Shown piece after piece: positions 22,123-34,311 of a stretch of DNA of 64,000 bases. The notes under the pieces are model-generated. The model was not told where the DNA came from and did no database searches. It saw only the letters and a program-made list of their open reading frames with translations. A program made the position numbers and the translations under genes. The first letter of the stretch is position 1, and the number at the start of each line of letters is the position of its first letter. The stretch is from Sepiola atlantica (lineage: Eukaryota > Mollusca > Cephalopoda > Sepiida > Sepiolidae): NCBI GenBank assembly GCA_963556195.1, contig OY744525.1:56113946-56177945 (forward strand), written 5' to 3'.

Positions 22123-22486
22123 TGTTTCGGAATTTTTGAGATGAGGATTAATAATTTGAATTATTTGGATTATTCGAACTACTACTGTACTCATCTTAGA
22201 TGTTATTCTCACAACGTTTCGGCCGATATAACCTCCGACCTACTTCAGGTGTATCTTGTTGAACTCGGGAAACTTTCTGTTGAACTCGGGAATCTGTACA
22301 GAATTTTGAACGGAATCCTTTATTTAATCTTGCTCTCATTCCATTAGCCATGACCAGGTGAAAGTGAAGTAATTAGTAATTGTATTCTTATCGCCTTGCA
22401 CTGAGGATTGAACCTTCAACCTCAAGAGTACTGTTACTTAGAACTGATTATTACTGAGCACTCTATCTGTTATACTATGGGTCCTT
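22123..22486 (-). repeat. tRNA-headed SINE, copy 2
   Basis: Same structure as 20892-21216: head from aaggacccatagtataac near 22486, a B-box-like ggttcaatcct, and a tail with gccgaaacgttgtgag and a terminal end at tgtttcgg (22123, plus-strand reading). The copies differ by many substitutions, implying age. The terminal 36 bp recurs at 10437 and 52198. Confidence 0.65.
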
Positions 22487-23565
22487 GTGTACAATTCTAG
22501 TATGAATTTTAGCAGCCTTAAACCTATTTTATTTTAGATGTGTGGTCTATGATACGGATGATAGTCTCTGAAACGTCAATAATAGCAACAGAAATGTAAA
22601 AACCTTCACTACTTTATTTAAATGATTATAACTCTATCTCCATCAATTGTTATATAGAGAATGTTTCTGATGTTGTATTAAGTAAAGTTTCGAGAATTTT
22701 GAATAGATCCCTTAATTAAATTCAATGGTGGAGACTATTCCTGATCTGCCTAGCATGTCTTTTAGATTTTTTAGTATCAGTTAATTCATTTTTTTTGCAT
22801 TTTCAAACTTTAGGCAGAATCAACTCTAAAATATATCTGAACTAATGTTTATATCCACTAGGTCATCTTTAAACATCATCTGATTTAAGATTAAGCCAAC
22901 ATTTTTTAGGTTTTCTATCATGTTATATATATATATATAGATATATTTAGGCAAACATTATTAAATAACACGGCATGCTTAATAAGGCTTTTATTTATTT
23001 AATTTTCCAAATAGTCCATTTAGTATTTCGGTCAAATTTGTGTAAGTCCCGTGGGTTTCTTGTTTCCTTTTTCTTTCCTTTTTTCGCGAGTACTTTCGAT
23101 TTGATTTGTCAAATCATCTTCAGGTGGTGTTAGTCTTGGTGTCTTTACAAATATGTCTTTTTATTATAACGGCTAGTAAGTTACAAATTAAAAAAGAGCG
23201 TCCATAATATTGAGATGTACATGAGAGTTTTTTTGAAACAGCTACTAATTTACAACTTTAAATACAGCGTCTTCGTAGTAGTCCTGATAATTATCATGAT
23301 GCTTTGTTGTAGTTGTTGTTGTTTGTATGTTTGTATGTCTGTTATGATGTATGTTAAGTTTAGAGAACCGGTGTGTCAACATAATTTACTACGAATAAGA
23401 TAGCAACTTATTTTTTCAATTAAACGTGTTTAATTATGTATTGTGTCTCGACATTAAACAACTCAAAAGTGTGCAGTCAAAGCAAACTCCTACTTCTACT
23501 CCAATTTAATATTCGATTCAATATATTTACACAAGATTAGTGCAGGGTTGGAGCCATGTAAATTT
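22487..23565. other. Intergenic, no gene seen
   Basis: AT-rich DNA with a short (TA)n at about 22925-22940. An ORF near 23215-23403 is low-complexity and not convincing. Confidence 0.4.
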
Positions 23566-23606
23566 TACGGGGTGTCGAATTCCCAAGCGGTCCCCATCGG
23601 CCAAAT
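23566..23606 (-). repeat. Partial 5S rRNA-like 3' fragment
   Basis: The minus strand reads gatggggaccgcttgggaat, close to the conserved 3' half of eukaryotic 5S rRNA (gatgggtgaccgcctgggaa). It lies 66 bp from a longer 5S-like copy in the same orientation. Confidence 0.55.
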
Positions 23607-23671
23607 ATATATTCTTGTCATAAGGTGTTATTTTGACGAAGTTAGTATTTTGAAGGGAGGTGTCATCGTCC

Positions 23672-23784
23672 CTCACATACAGCGTCTGGTATTCCCAAAT
23701 GGTCACCCATCTAGTACTGACCAGGCTCAACGTCGCTTAACTTCGTTGATCGAACAAGAATCAGTGTGTTAACCTGATTATGCC
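23672..23784 (-). repeat. 5S rRNA-like sequence, near full length
   Basis: The minus strand reads through recognisable 5S landmarks: gttcgatcaacgaagttaag, cgacgttgagcctggtcagt, actagatgggtgaccat and gggaataccag. The internal control region (A-box and C-box equivalents) is partly preserved. There is no T-run terminator directly after it, and two other 5S-like segments occur as dispersed copies (23566-23606 and 40311-40418), so this is a pseudogene or the head of a 5S-derived SINE, not a functional 5S gene cluster. Confidence 0.72.
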
Positions 23785-24357
23785 TTCAACACACAAAATA
23801 ATGCCACCCATGGAATCGAAGATATAAAGTTATATTGTCAAGTTTTCAAAGTCAGCCCTAAATAGCATTTAAGCAAGCAAATCAAACTTTCCTTCTGACT
23901 ATCTTTTTGAATAGCAGTTGTTGTAACATTTATTAAAAATGATAACACACAAATATGTGGGATTTAATAATTTGGGGGGGGGCGGTATTTTTCTTTACAG
24001 TATACATTGGTGTCACTGTTATCCCAACCCATTTCCCATAGATAGAGGGAGCTGTTGTCTCAAACACATCTACTTTCCTGTGCAGTTCATAATCAAGATA
24101 AAGATTTCAGCAGCATGCTACATGTCCCATGGGACTTTCTGTACATAAACATAATTTCTTGAACACGTCAGCTTAAATTCTAATCTTAACTTCTAACAAA
24201 AATGTATCTTTATGTAATGTAGTTACAAAATGGAATTTTCCTTTCCTTCATCATTCTAACATCTCCAATACTGGAACGGAAGAGAATGGCAACATGATCG
24301 AATTGATTGTGAAAGATTGTTCATTGGAAGCGCAATGTAGAATGTAAATTTAGGATC

Positions 24358-24380
24358 TCTCTCTCTCTCTCTCTCTCTAT
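24358..24380. repeat. (CT)n microsatellite
   Basis: About eleven CT units. Confidence 0.9.
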
Positions 24381-24427
24381 CTGAAGCTTGTACCTTGGAT
24401 ATAATAAGGTTATATATTTTAGAATTA

Positions 24428-24545
24428 TTCAATGTTTAAGAGCCAATGTTCTAGCCACAGACAAACAGACACATAGAGAATCGCCATGAGATGTGTCCTG
24501 TCTAACAAAACAAAGCCAATAGCCGTCTGTCATCCATTCATCTCA
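24428..24545. repeat. ~120-bp dispersed repeat, copy 1
   Basis: Similar in order and wording to 31198-31325: aatgtttaagagccaatg, ccatgagat, aacaaagc and cattcatctca all recur there. No class can be assigned. Confidence 0.45.
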
Positions 24546-24884
24546 CCAACCCCTTTGAACGTTCGGTAGGTTTCATATCGACACCTACAGTAGTGAGACA
24601 GTATGCAACATTTATTCAAACAACAGACAAGTGAACCTGAGTACCAAAAAACAACCGAAAGGAAAAGGCACCATGAAAGATGGGTTTGAAAAGAAATTTA
24701 AAAAAAAAAGAAAAATCAGTAAAGAATATAGTAAATTGATGTCATAATAGGCATGCATATTTACAAGCCAGAAAGAAACTGTATTAAAAAATGAATTAAG
24801 AATATGTAAGGAAAGAAAGGAGCTGAAAAATAATGCATTTGTGAAAAGTAAATAATAAACAGTTAAGATTTTTTTAGATGAAGA

Positions 24885-25115
24885 AAGTTCATGAGGCATG
24901 TGTACGCAGTGTAATTATGTGTGGAAATGAAACCTGGCCAGTGGGAGTTGATGGATGCGATGCATGGAGAGAAATGACATGCGAATTATACGATGAATGT
25001 GTAATGTGAGTCTTAAAGAAAGAACGTGTTCTGATAAACTCAGAAAGAAGATTAAATCTGGATAGTATAGAAAGATGTGTGCAGAAGAGGAGACTTTAAT
25101 GGTATAGCATTCTTA
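24885..25115 (+). pseudogene. RTE-like LINE C-terminal tail
   Basis: The forward frame gives EACVRSVIMCGNETWPV, then MTCELYDECVM, and after a stop ERRLNLDSIERCVQKRRL. This is the characteristic C-terminal region (SVMLYGSETW type) of the RTE-like LINE family also seen at 3310-3625 and 33430-33880. Stops interrupt the frame. Confidence 0.65.
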
Positions 25116-25494
25116 CTGTATTTTCTGGAAGGAATTAAATCGAACTAAATCGAATCATATTTGATTCTTCTAAGCAACATGCTGCAACGATTCACAAGAA
25201 AAACTGACGAACCCGAATCAAATATCGATGTTGTAGGAAGAAAGCTATGGATGACAAAAATACAATAAAACGACTGATTTTACTTTATATATTAGATGTG
25301 CAAACAGTTGTTAGAATTTTGTAGCTTTTTAAAACTTGTTCGTTTAATTAATAATTTTGCAAGAAAATGGTGAATTTCATAATTTTGAGTTATAGATATA
25401 TATTAAGTGTTTAACATATGAGATAACATAAAATTATTGTGCTATGGTTGTGTCAATAGATTAGATGGTTGTGGTTGTAGTACGAACAAGATCA

Positions 25495-26155
25495 AGTGAT
25501 AGGCGCACCTTACTCCTCGGCCTAACATTCACAGGTAACATGAATTGGAACAAATACATAGAAGATACTGCCAAGGTTGTTGCAACGAAAAGTGAGATCT
25601 CTCTACCGCGCTTGAACATTTCTCACACCTGCCAGTATCCTATATCTTTACAAAGCCACCATCCACCCCTACATGAAATAGTGTTGTCACATCTTAACTG
25701 ATGCACCAACCACTAGTCTCTCCCTCTTAGACAGGGTTCATAAAAGAGTCTCTAATCTAATAGGTCTCACATTTTCTACCAAGCTCCAGCCCCTGTCCCA
25801 TCACTGCAAATGTGCATTCTTGTGCTTGTTTTACAAGTACTCCAATGTAATGTGCTCCAACAAACTTGCTGTTCGAATGCCCCCTCAGCGTAAATACACC
25901 CAACGAACCCGACAATCAGCTAACTTCCATCTCTTCACCGTAGAGGTCCCCAGATGCTGTAATGCTTTCTACTCTAATAGCTTATTTCTTCGAACTGCTA
26001 GACTTTAGAATTCGCTTCATGTTTCCACGTCTGTACCAACATGCAGAAACTTAAATGTAATGTGAATAAACATCTCACTGCACAACTCCTCACTCAGGGT
26101 GCCCCCTAATTTACATTACTTCTTATGCCTGAGTGGCAATGTGCCTTGTTTGGGG
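25495..26155 (+). pseudogene. Jockey-like LINE 3' fragment
   Basis: The region after RT is recognisable: LTFTGNMNWNKYIEDTA, then frameshifted equivalents of CHIWxGAPTTSLSLLD, LFYKYSNVMCSNKLAV and a C-terminal MQKLKCNVNKHL. It ends in tgtttgggggtgaagt followed by a (TA)n tract at about 26174. It is 5'-truncated and broken. Confidence 0.75.
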
Positions 26156-26167
26156 GTGAAGTAAAAT

Positions 26168-26173
<6 letters not shown>

Positions 26174-26206
<33 letters not shown>
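26174..26206. repeat. (AT)n microsatellite
   Basis: A TA tract starting right after the LINE 3' end; it may have grown from the LINE tail. Confidence 0.9.
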
Positions 26207-26208
<2 letters not shown>

Positions 26209-26763
26209 TGGTGAACTAAAAGCGAACTTTTAGGAAAGGTAAAACCTATTGTGAAAAGTATACAGCTCAATATCCAGGATAGAGCACGTTTTACTGAGCC
26301 TTGTTGCATCCACGAACGTACCTTTTATTGGACCTTTTAACCTCTGGATTCTATCTATCTTCGCCGCACCTGAAGATGTGGTTTTTGGAATTTAACTTTG
26401 AATCCTCTCTTGTCACTTCTCGTGCCTTTTAACGACCTACCTATCTACATTTCACTTTCTCCGCTGGACTTTTTGACACCAGACTTTTTTGCAATCGGAC
26501 ATTTGCTTGCATTCGGGCAGAGTTTTGCCTTGTGTTTTTTTCCTACAATTTTTATTTTACTTTTTCAAATTTTAAATCTTGGCCTTTGCCAACTTATCTA
26601 TCCCAGCGACTTCCTCTGATGATAAGATTTTGATCTTTGAAAAGCCTGGCTTTAGGAAAAATTTAACTTGAATAAATTGCCTTTTTGCGGAATATACCTT
26701 GCTCTGAGCAACTGAATAGAAATACGATTTGACTTTTGCTTTTCTAATTCCTTTTCATCCTTC

Positions 26764-26817
<54 letters not shown>

Positions 26818-27291
26818 AAGGAATTTTATTCCGTAATCGATAGGATTAATGTAAAAAAAAAATTTTTTAATAATAAATTAATCTTGTATTGCTAATTTGG
26901 CTTATATTTCAATTTTATTAACTTTCCATGCAATACTTTGAAACTTGAACGATACCACACACTTTACTTGACAGCGTGCCAGCGCATTTCTCGTTCAACA
27001 CCGGTTTTGAATCCTAACCGCCAATTTTTAACAGCACGGCGATGACGTCATACCACCAAGGACGTTTATCAAATTAACAAAGAAATAAGTTTCTTTATTC
27101 TTGTTTTTTGATGAAAAAAAAATGACTCAATACTGGTCACCCCTGAAGAAGGAATTTTATTCCGTAATCGATAGGATTAATGTAAAAAAAAAAAATAATA
27201 ATAAATTAATCTTGTATTGCTAATTTGGCTTATATTTCAATTTTAATTAACTTTCCATGCAATACTTTGAAACTTGAACGATACCACACAC

Positions 27292-27342
<51 letters not shown>

Positions 27343-27357
27343 TATATATATATATAT
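26764..27357. repeat. Duplicated ~150-bp unit flanked by (TA)n
   Basis: Unit 26816-26966 recurs at 27146-27297 almost unchanged (aaggaattttattccgtaat, then actttccatgcaatactttg). (TA)n tracts lie at 26766-26815 and 27296-27357. Spacing is 330 bp, so this is a local tandem duplication or two copies of one repeat. No coding potential. Confidence 0.75.
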
Positions 27358-27359
27358 AC

Positions 27360-28110
27360 ACATGTGTGTAATTCTAAAAATATGTATTGCATGATTTGGA
27401 ACAATTAGATCCCTGACAATTTTATATCATTTTGTATTGCGCAAATTTCTGTAAAACAATATTTTTAAAAGCACAGGGCAGTTAAAAGTGAGGGCTCTGT
27501 ATTTACATCCTTATCATTTACTGTGAGGAGAATAAGTCAGTGCCCCAAAGGTTGGGCTCTTAAAAATAAGCTGGGAAGCCTCGTCAGTATTCTCAGTTGA
27601 GGCGCCGCAGGCAGTTAGCAATTAACTAACCAAAGAGAGAAGGCAAGGCCTGGGAGGGTGAACCTCCTAGGACTACTCAGAACTAAAACAACAATTTTAT
27701 TGTTCTAATTAGCTATAATTTGCATTAACTCATCAAGTGACTAATCTCTTTTTATCTATCACTTTTACCCTCTCTTTGTAGTATGTTGTTTGACACGCTA
27801 CTTCTATTCTATATGTCGTCTATCAATTTCATGTCCATCTCTCTTTTTCTCTTGCTGTTTATTACCAGTCGAAGGTAATAAATGAAAGAATGAAAACATT
27901 TGAATAGTTCATTGTAAACAAAAGGGAATATCAGTACAAGCAGTTATACTATTTAACCTGTAAGTGAAGAGGAAAAAAGAGATACCTATAGAGAGCAGAA
28001 AGATACTATTTGAAACAATGTTCCTTTTTCTCCCGGGCAACACGTTTTTCCTTCTTTTAACCGTATTATCCAACCGCATGTGAACTTCAAGACGTTCTCT
28101 CTACAACTGC
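27360..28110. other. Intergenic, no gene seen
   Basis: No convincing ORF. The stretch 27480-27680 is less AT-rich and could be an unrecognised repeat. Confidence 0.35.
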
Positions 28111-28296
28111 CGTCAACCCAAAAAACACCGCCTTTTATTTAGCATTCATGCCGCACCTGATTTGCATAATGCAACCCCAAAAGACACCGCCTTTCATTTA
28201 GCCTTTTTTGCTGCACCTGATTTGCATAATGCAACCCCAAAAGACACCGCCTTTCATTTAGCCTTTTTTGCTTCACCTGATTTGCATAATGCAACC
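28111..28296. repeat. 60-bp tandem repeat carrying octamer motifs
   Basis: Three copies of exactly 60 bp (28111, 28171, 28231). The second and third are nearly identical, the first more diverged. Each ends cacctgatttgcataatgca, which contains the POU octamer atttgcat followed by an inverted half-site (ttgcat-a-atgcaa). Confidence 0.85.
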
Positions 28297-28687
28297 CTCA
28301 CCTTCTTTCCCTCCGGACCTGCGTGATGGCTGCTACACTATTTTTTATTTTTATATTTAATTTGCTTTGCAAGCTCACTTTTTCTTGATTCAAACAATTT
28401 AAACCATGCTTAATGGTCGATCTCACATTTGTTTAGTATTTTAATAAAAAATGATAGGAAGTAACATATTCTGGTTGCCTTAAAACAAGCCACTCCGGCC
28501 TCTATCAGATGATGGTAATCGGAAGATGACAAGCTCAAAACTTCAAAGGTAACATGCATGGGAACACATGTGGAAGACACACAAATGCAAGATAAGGACG
28601 ACATGATCAAATAGGTTGTGGGAGAGAATTTGTTAAATGTACATCTAAAGTAGCCAGCAGTGAACTAGTCTTCTTCTCTGTCTGAAC

Positions 28688-29919
28688 ACACATCACTCAA
28701 TAAGCTTGATATGGAGATTGTGCCACTGATTAATAAAAAATCCATATGATTTTTATAAAGTACTAATCTTCAAATGGAATGTGTCAAAGTTTGAGCCTAA
28801 TCGGATTTTTAGTTTACAAATTGCACTTATTTAAGTGAACCTACTGTTGCAAATTTTCAAAACAATGGAAAAATCTGAATTTCGTGTGTTGATAAAGCAT
28901 TCCTTTCTGATGCGAAAAATACTGTTCAAACAAAGCAATGGCTTGGTAATCTTATTTGGACTCTGCTCTGTCAGGAATCTGTTAAGAGATAGTATGCTGA
29001 CTAAAAACGCGATCGTACAGACACAAATGATGCTGAATACCCAGGTCGCCTAAATTCCGCAGTTGTTCCCGGAAAACATTTTAAAATCTACAAACTCGTT
29101 TCAGACGATCGTAAATTGAAGTTGTGTGAGATAACAGAGAAGTATAAAATATATGCATGAACATTTGTCAATGAGAACGCTGTGTTCAAAGTGGGTGCCG
29201 TATCTGCTCACAGTCAATAAAAAATAATACATCGACGATTCATAGCATTGTTTGCAACAATTTTAATGCATCAAAAAGGAGTTTTTGCCTTAATATATGG
29301 ATGAAATATGGATGCACTACTTCACTCCGGAGTCAAATCAGCAGTCAGCTGAATGGAGAGCAGCAAGTGAAAGCCGTCTAAAATTAACAAAGATGCAAAC
29401 ATCAGCAGGCAAGGTTTTGGCCTGTGTATTTTGGGATGCACAAGGTATTTTATGCATTTATTTCTTTTAGAAAGGAAGAACTATAAATAGCGAATATTAT
29501 ATAGCATTTGAAGGAAGAACTCGGCAACAAACGGCCACAAACGAAGAAGAAAAAGTTCTCTTTCACCAAGACAATGCAACGTGTCACAAGTCAATCGCAA
29601 TTATGGCACAACTACATAAATTGCTCTTCAAATTGCTTCTACACCAACTCTATTCTCTAGATCTGGCCCCAAGCGACTACTGGCTGTTTGCAGACCTCAG
29701 AAAATGCTCCAGAGAAATAAATTTGGCTCCAATGAAGAACTGATATCTGAAACCGAGGTGTGATTTGAGGCCAAGAAAAAATTGTTCTATAAAAAAGGCA
29801 TCGAATTGTTAGAGAAGCGTTGGGATTAGTATATCAGCCTTGAACACTATTTTGATTAATAAAGTCGAATTTTTCCGAATCTTTTTTTATTAGTTGCCCG
29901 GGAATATTGAGTGATGTGT
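28688..29919 (+). mobile_element. Mariner-like element with dead transposase
   Basis: The coding start near 28865 gives MEKSEFRVLIKHSFLMRK, typical of mariner N-termini. The catalytic acidic residues can still be read in scattered frames: LACVFWDAQGIL, HQDNATCHKS and LAPSDYWLFADLRK, followed by NKFGSNEELISETEV. Many stops and frameshifts break it. acacatcactcaata (28688-28702) is the exact inverse of 29905-29919, consistent with part of the TIRs. At about 1.23 kb it matches the usual mariner length. Confidence 0.85.
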
Positions 29920-30600
29920 GATGTATTGCACCTAATGTTTTTTTGTGGGAGTTACATCATAAAATCTGTAGAGTTCCACAAATAGTAAGACATTGTGTTG
30001 CTTCTTATAATAATGTGCCACAGAGTCAATATCTTCATTGAGGATGTCACGTCACATAAGACTGAAAAGAAACATTTACTTGTTTTTATTCAGTTTGTGA
30101 ATTCTGCTAGCATTTCCTGAAGTATCTTCTTCTGCAGGTTTGTTCGCAAATGAAAACTCGAAACAGACAGGAGTTTTCATTACTTTTATTGCAATATATG
30201 TCGATATTACCTTACTCTCATTATTTTCTTTATGTACCGTGAGTGGCTCTACTAGAGGTGGCTAGTGCACAGGACGTTCTAGCAACTTGCTGACAATATT
30301 TTCTCTAGTGTTTATCGATAGCTGGTAAAATTTATCAAATTGTTTGTTTTCATGCATTCCTTCTTCAAACCCAAATTATAAATGTTTATTTTTCGATATA
30401 ACGCCTAACTCATATGTTAAAACACATTCGGCCTTGAATTCCAAAAGCATATTCAAGCTACATTCCAATATCAACCTACATTCTATCAGCCAGCTTTTGT
30501 AACCTCAGCTCTCAGCATTATTATAGCTATTACGAATTATCATTATTATTACAGCTATTATTACTCCCACTGGCTAATCTCGTTACACCTAGTATATAAT
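29920..30600. other. Intergenic, no gene seen
   Basis: AT-rich sequence without ORFs or recognisable repeats. Confidence 0.4.
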
Positions 30601-31050
30601 AAATATCTCTATATCTATGAAGTTAGATATGTTTATATGTACAGGATTGACTCCTAAACTAATTAACCGGTCATTATGAATTTTGGAACACAGCTGCAAG
30701 GCTATATTTAGTTTCATTTAGTTTTATACAAAGGGGGTAAAAATGAGGTGGAAACTCTTTGTAAAAAATTCAGATACGTCTGATTTTTGTGAAATTTTAA
30801 CAGTAGGTATAAGACATCAATTAATAAATATTTCCCAAATTTCAGTCTCTTTGGAGTATTTTAAAGGTTTTTTAGGGGCCAAATGTGGACACAACCTCCC
30901 ATTTAAATGTTACATATTTGCCTTAAATTTGATCCATAGTCATTAAACACCAATTAAGCAAGATGTTTTCAAAGGACCCCTTAAATTTTAGACACTTTCT
31001 AGAATTAAAATCATGCAATAGATTTTGATCAAAATTGGAATAAGGATTCT
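30600..31050 (+). repeat. Unclassified dispersed repeat, copy 1
   Basis: Homologous, in reverse complement, to 37255-37730. A partial copy containing atggacacaacctcccattt lies at 36937-37030. The ORF at 30743-30946 falls inside the repeat and is not supported as a gene. Confidence 0.6.
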
Positions 31051-31197
31051 AGACATAAGGTTTAGTAGCATTATATCGTGATTTTAAGCTTTATACGAGG
31101 GCATAAAGTAGTGCAAATCTATTGTTATGGGAATTAATTTTACTTGTCCTAGGAAGGGTATTCTTCTAGTACTTTTTATATAAATGTATTCGATTTA

Positions 31198-31325
31198 TTT
31201 AATGTTTGTGAACCAATGGTCCGGCCACAAAGAGAACCATGAGATATCCCCACTAGACGTGTCCGGCCAAACAAAGCAGAACCAATGACCGACTAGAAGA
31301 AGTCTTCATTTATTCATCTTATTAT
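31198..31325. repeat. ~120-bp dispersed repeat, copy 2
   Basis: Related to 24428-24545: aatgtttgtgaaccaatg, ccatgagat, aacaaagc and cattcatctta appear in the same order. Confidence 0.45.
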
Positions 31326-31959
31326 CTCATCAGAAAGTTGTAGAAAAAAAAAATAACGAAATAATATCTAAACAGTTTAACAGAGGTGTCGCCAAGATCA
31401 AGTCCAAATGAAAAAAAACCGTCTCTGTATAAAAAAACGTTGTTCAGTTCAACATAAAAAAAATCCAGCACTATTCTCTTCTTTTGTTCGCTTTCCAATC
31501 CCACGTTCAGAACGATCTCCACGTAACTGACTGAATCTTCACTTTCGCTCTCTTATTGAAAAAAAATGCGACGCATACAAACCAACTTAATTTGCATAAA
31601 TCTCTCACTCGATACCGCTGCCCGGATCTTCAAATAAAAACCTTATTTGACTTTCTGACGCCTTTCTCCTCCCACTCCTCTTTCTTTTTTGTCGTCAGCG
31701 AGCGTTTTCGGGTTCGCCCCACACACACAGCATACCAGACGCTACCTTTTTGAATGGTGCCGACAAGTGTCTGCATTTACGTCAGTCGGCCGCTCTCCAT
31801 TACAAGTAAATATTGTGGAAATGAGATGATATATAAACCTGTAGAAGGCATAAACATTAACATTTCTTTCTCCTTGTTGTGAGGTGATTGAGTCACATGA
31901 TAACCAATCAGTCTCCAGGGCGTACTAATTTCGACTGAACTATTGAAGAACTACTTCCC

Positions 31960-32770
31960 AACCCTTTTGAGATTTGCAGGTTAAACAGAGAGCTTCCCAC
32001 CATCAATATAGACAGACGCCCTCTCTACTGCCTCTGTTCACTGGACAGCCAAAAGTAACATTTTTTAGTTGGCAAGAGAGATTGGGGTTGGGTAGCAACT
32101 ATTAAGAGAAAACTGAACGAGGATCTTAACTACTCCTTACTCAAGAGTCGCATGGGCCAACTACTCACCGCCCACCAAAAATCCATAGGAAAGCCAAAAA
32201 AACTCCCCAACAAAGTCAAACAGGCCGTGATTCTGTATTTGTGTAGGACTAGTTACCCAATGCGCAGAACAATAGGTAACTAGCCTACAGTCTGCATAAA
32301 GGTCAGTTTCTCCAAGCTGTATTCGTCCTTGAGGGTTTAAAGCAAAGGCTACATCTTGCCACCGCACGTTTTTGAAAAGGGCATCCAAGTCAATTCAGAT
32401 GGCTATATTGAGTTGCTGTCCACTGTTGCCAGGCGCTGAGTGGAGAGGGTGGCTGCGAGAAGGCCATACATGTGTCACATCGCCGGGAAACCCCAGATGT
32501 GTCTGTTTGAGAATTTCCCCGACTTTACTAGCCCCAACAACTCGCTAGATTTCAAAGATATGGATTATTATGTGTGGGCGTAGTTGAGAAAGACACTAAC
32601 CGCACCACCTGCAACACTTAAACACCCTGTACACTTTTTCCAGCCGATACACTCTCGTGCACACGATGCAGTGCATTTACCAACAAAGGTATGTTGTAGG
32701 AAATTCATGAGCATTTTTGTCATCCCAGCATAACTAGATTGGTCCATTTTGTTAAAGTAAGGTGTGCTAT
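31960..32770 (+). pseudogene. Tc1/mariner-like transposase, decayed
   Basis: The N-terminal helix-turn-helix part reads WVATIKRKLNEDLNYSLLKS then RMGQLLTAHQKSIGK (32080-32200). The middle shows KGIQVNSDGYIELLSTVARR in fragments (about 32360-32430). The catalytic C-terminus reads NFPDFTSPNNSLDFKDMDYY then VWA, where family members have a PxSPDLNPLDYYVWG-type motif. Frameshifts and stops occur throughout. A second N-terminal fragment of the same family lies at 35575-35880. Confidence 0.65.
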
Positions 32771-33429
32771 GTGTAAACCACACTTATATACACCAGAAAC
32801 AGGCTACCTGGTAAACGCAACACAACCAATGATTGATTTTCTTACTCCCACCTTGAAGAACCAGGTCTTACTAACAATGATAGATGAGTATTGATGTTTC
32901 CCATTGCAGGTACAAACATGACCACAAACTTAGTAATCGAGTGTAAGAGTCAGATATTTACAGTTAAGGCATGTTCACATATCTCCATTTAGATGGAGGA
33001 ATATTATTTGTATCAAAGGATTTATGCAAATATTTCGTCTATTAGCCGAACAAGATCTTATCACACTCAGGAAATTGTCAGTGTGAAAGGTACAATGGAA
33101 TTATTTGGAAATACATCTCATTGGTCTTAACATCAAGAAATTTCCGTGAATCACAATGGGAAGCGGTGCTGCCTGAAGTATTGCACTAAGATCTTTATAC
33201 TGCTACCAATGCCACATCATATGCAAGACTTTTTTTAACAGCGAATAGCCAATGGCCATTTCTTACTTACTTGGTTTTCTATGTTAGGTCCTGTTCTTTT
33301 GCATCGTCAAATTTGTATCAATAAGCATGAACTATTGTGGACAAAGTATATTTACTGGAAACAAATCCATTAAAGCTCCTGTAAGATTCCCCATGAATTT
33401 AGGATGTCTTCAAAACTAACCTTTTTCTG

Positions 33430-33880
33430 GTCAGGTCTTTATTTATCCGTCTTTCCTTGACGTCCATTTTTATCACTTTCTCCCATGTTTTTCTTAGCCT
33501 TCCTCTGTGAACTGAACCTGCTACCTCAACTGTTCTACATCTACTAACCTAAGAACTCTCATCCATTCTTTGAATGTGGCCATACCATCAGAGTGTCCTG
33601 TTCTGCACACATCTCCCTATACTGTCTAGGTTTAATCTCCCTCTGAGGTTATCAGATGTAAGCCTGTCTTTAAGACTCACATTACACATCATTCTCATAT
33701 CATTTCTCCTCATGCAACGCATGTCCTCAACCCTCAATAGCAAGGTTTCACTTCTATACATCATCCCACTACGTGCACATGCCTGATTGGTAGTGAATGG
33801 TAACACTTTGCTGGTTAATAATTACAGAAATTCCCTGAACTTATTCCATCTGCTCCTAACTCTTGCAACTACACTAGTAC
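33430..33880 (-). pseudogene. RTE-like LINE C-terminal tail
   Basis: The minus frame 33806-33588 reads CARSGMMYRSETLLLRVEDM, MRRNDMRMMCNVSLKDRL, NLRGRLNLDSIGRCVQNRTL. Downstream, to about 33430, the WYGHIQRMDE and GRPRKTWEKVIKMDV equivalents can be followed in other frames. It is the same family as 24885-25115 and better preserved. Confidence 0.75.
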
Positions 33881-34311
33881 CTGATCCATCCTTTGTCTCC
33901 AATGGTAATGTTGAGAAATTCAGAGATACCAAGGCAATCCCTACGAAAAATCTGTAAAACATTGAAAATTCTAAACAAAAAAAAGGAAGGAGGAGAATGT
34001 CATATAGTTATGTTTCCCTTTCGTCAGGTTATATGGAGTTATCTCCCTTACTGGCGTTCTTCAGTTGATGAATTTCTTAGTTAGAAAATACTTAATTTAA
34101 TAAAACCTTAAAAGAAATACTTAACAAGTCATTTCAATTACATTTTACTTATCCACCTGATGGAACTCTTTTCTCCTCACATTTACTGAGTGGAGGAAGT
34201 TTAAAAAAGAATATGTACAAAATTAAATTCATTTTTAAACTCAAAACAGAAGTAAAACATAAGAAAAATATATCTTTTATTTATATAAAGTTAGGTATAA
34301 TAAAAAAACGT

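Noticed and set aside
21090..22486. Functional tRNA genes in the SINE heads
   Set aside because: The sequences have promoter-box-like motifs but no cloverleaf with paired acceptor stem, and they are joined to a repeated body and tail.
23672..23784. Functional 5S rRNA gene
   Set aside because: Too many changes from canonical 5S, no T-run terminator, and no tandem cluster of identical units.
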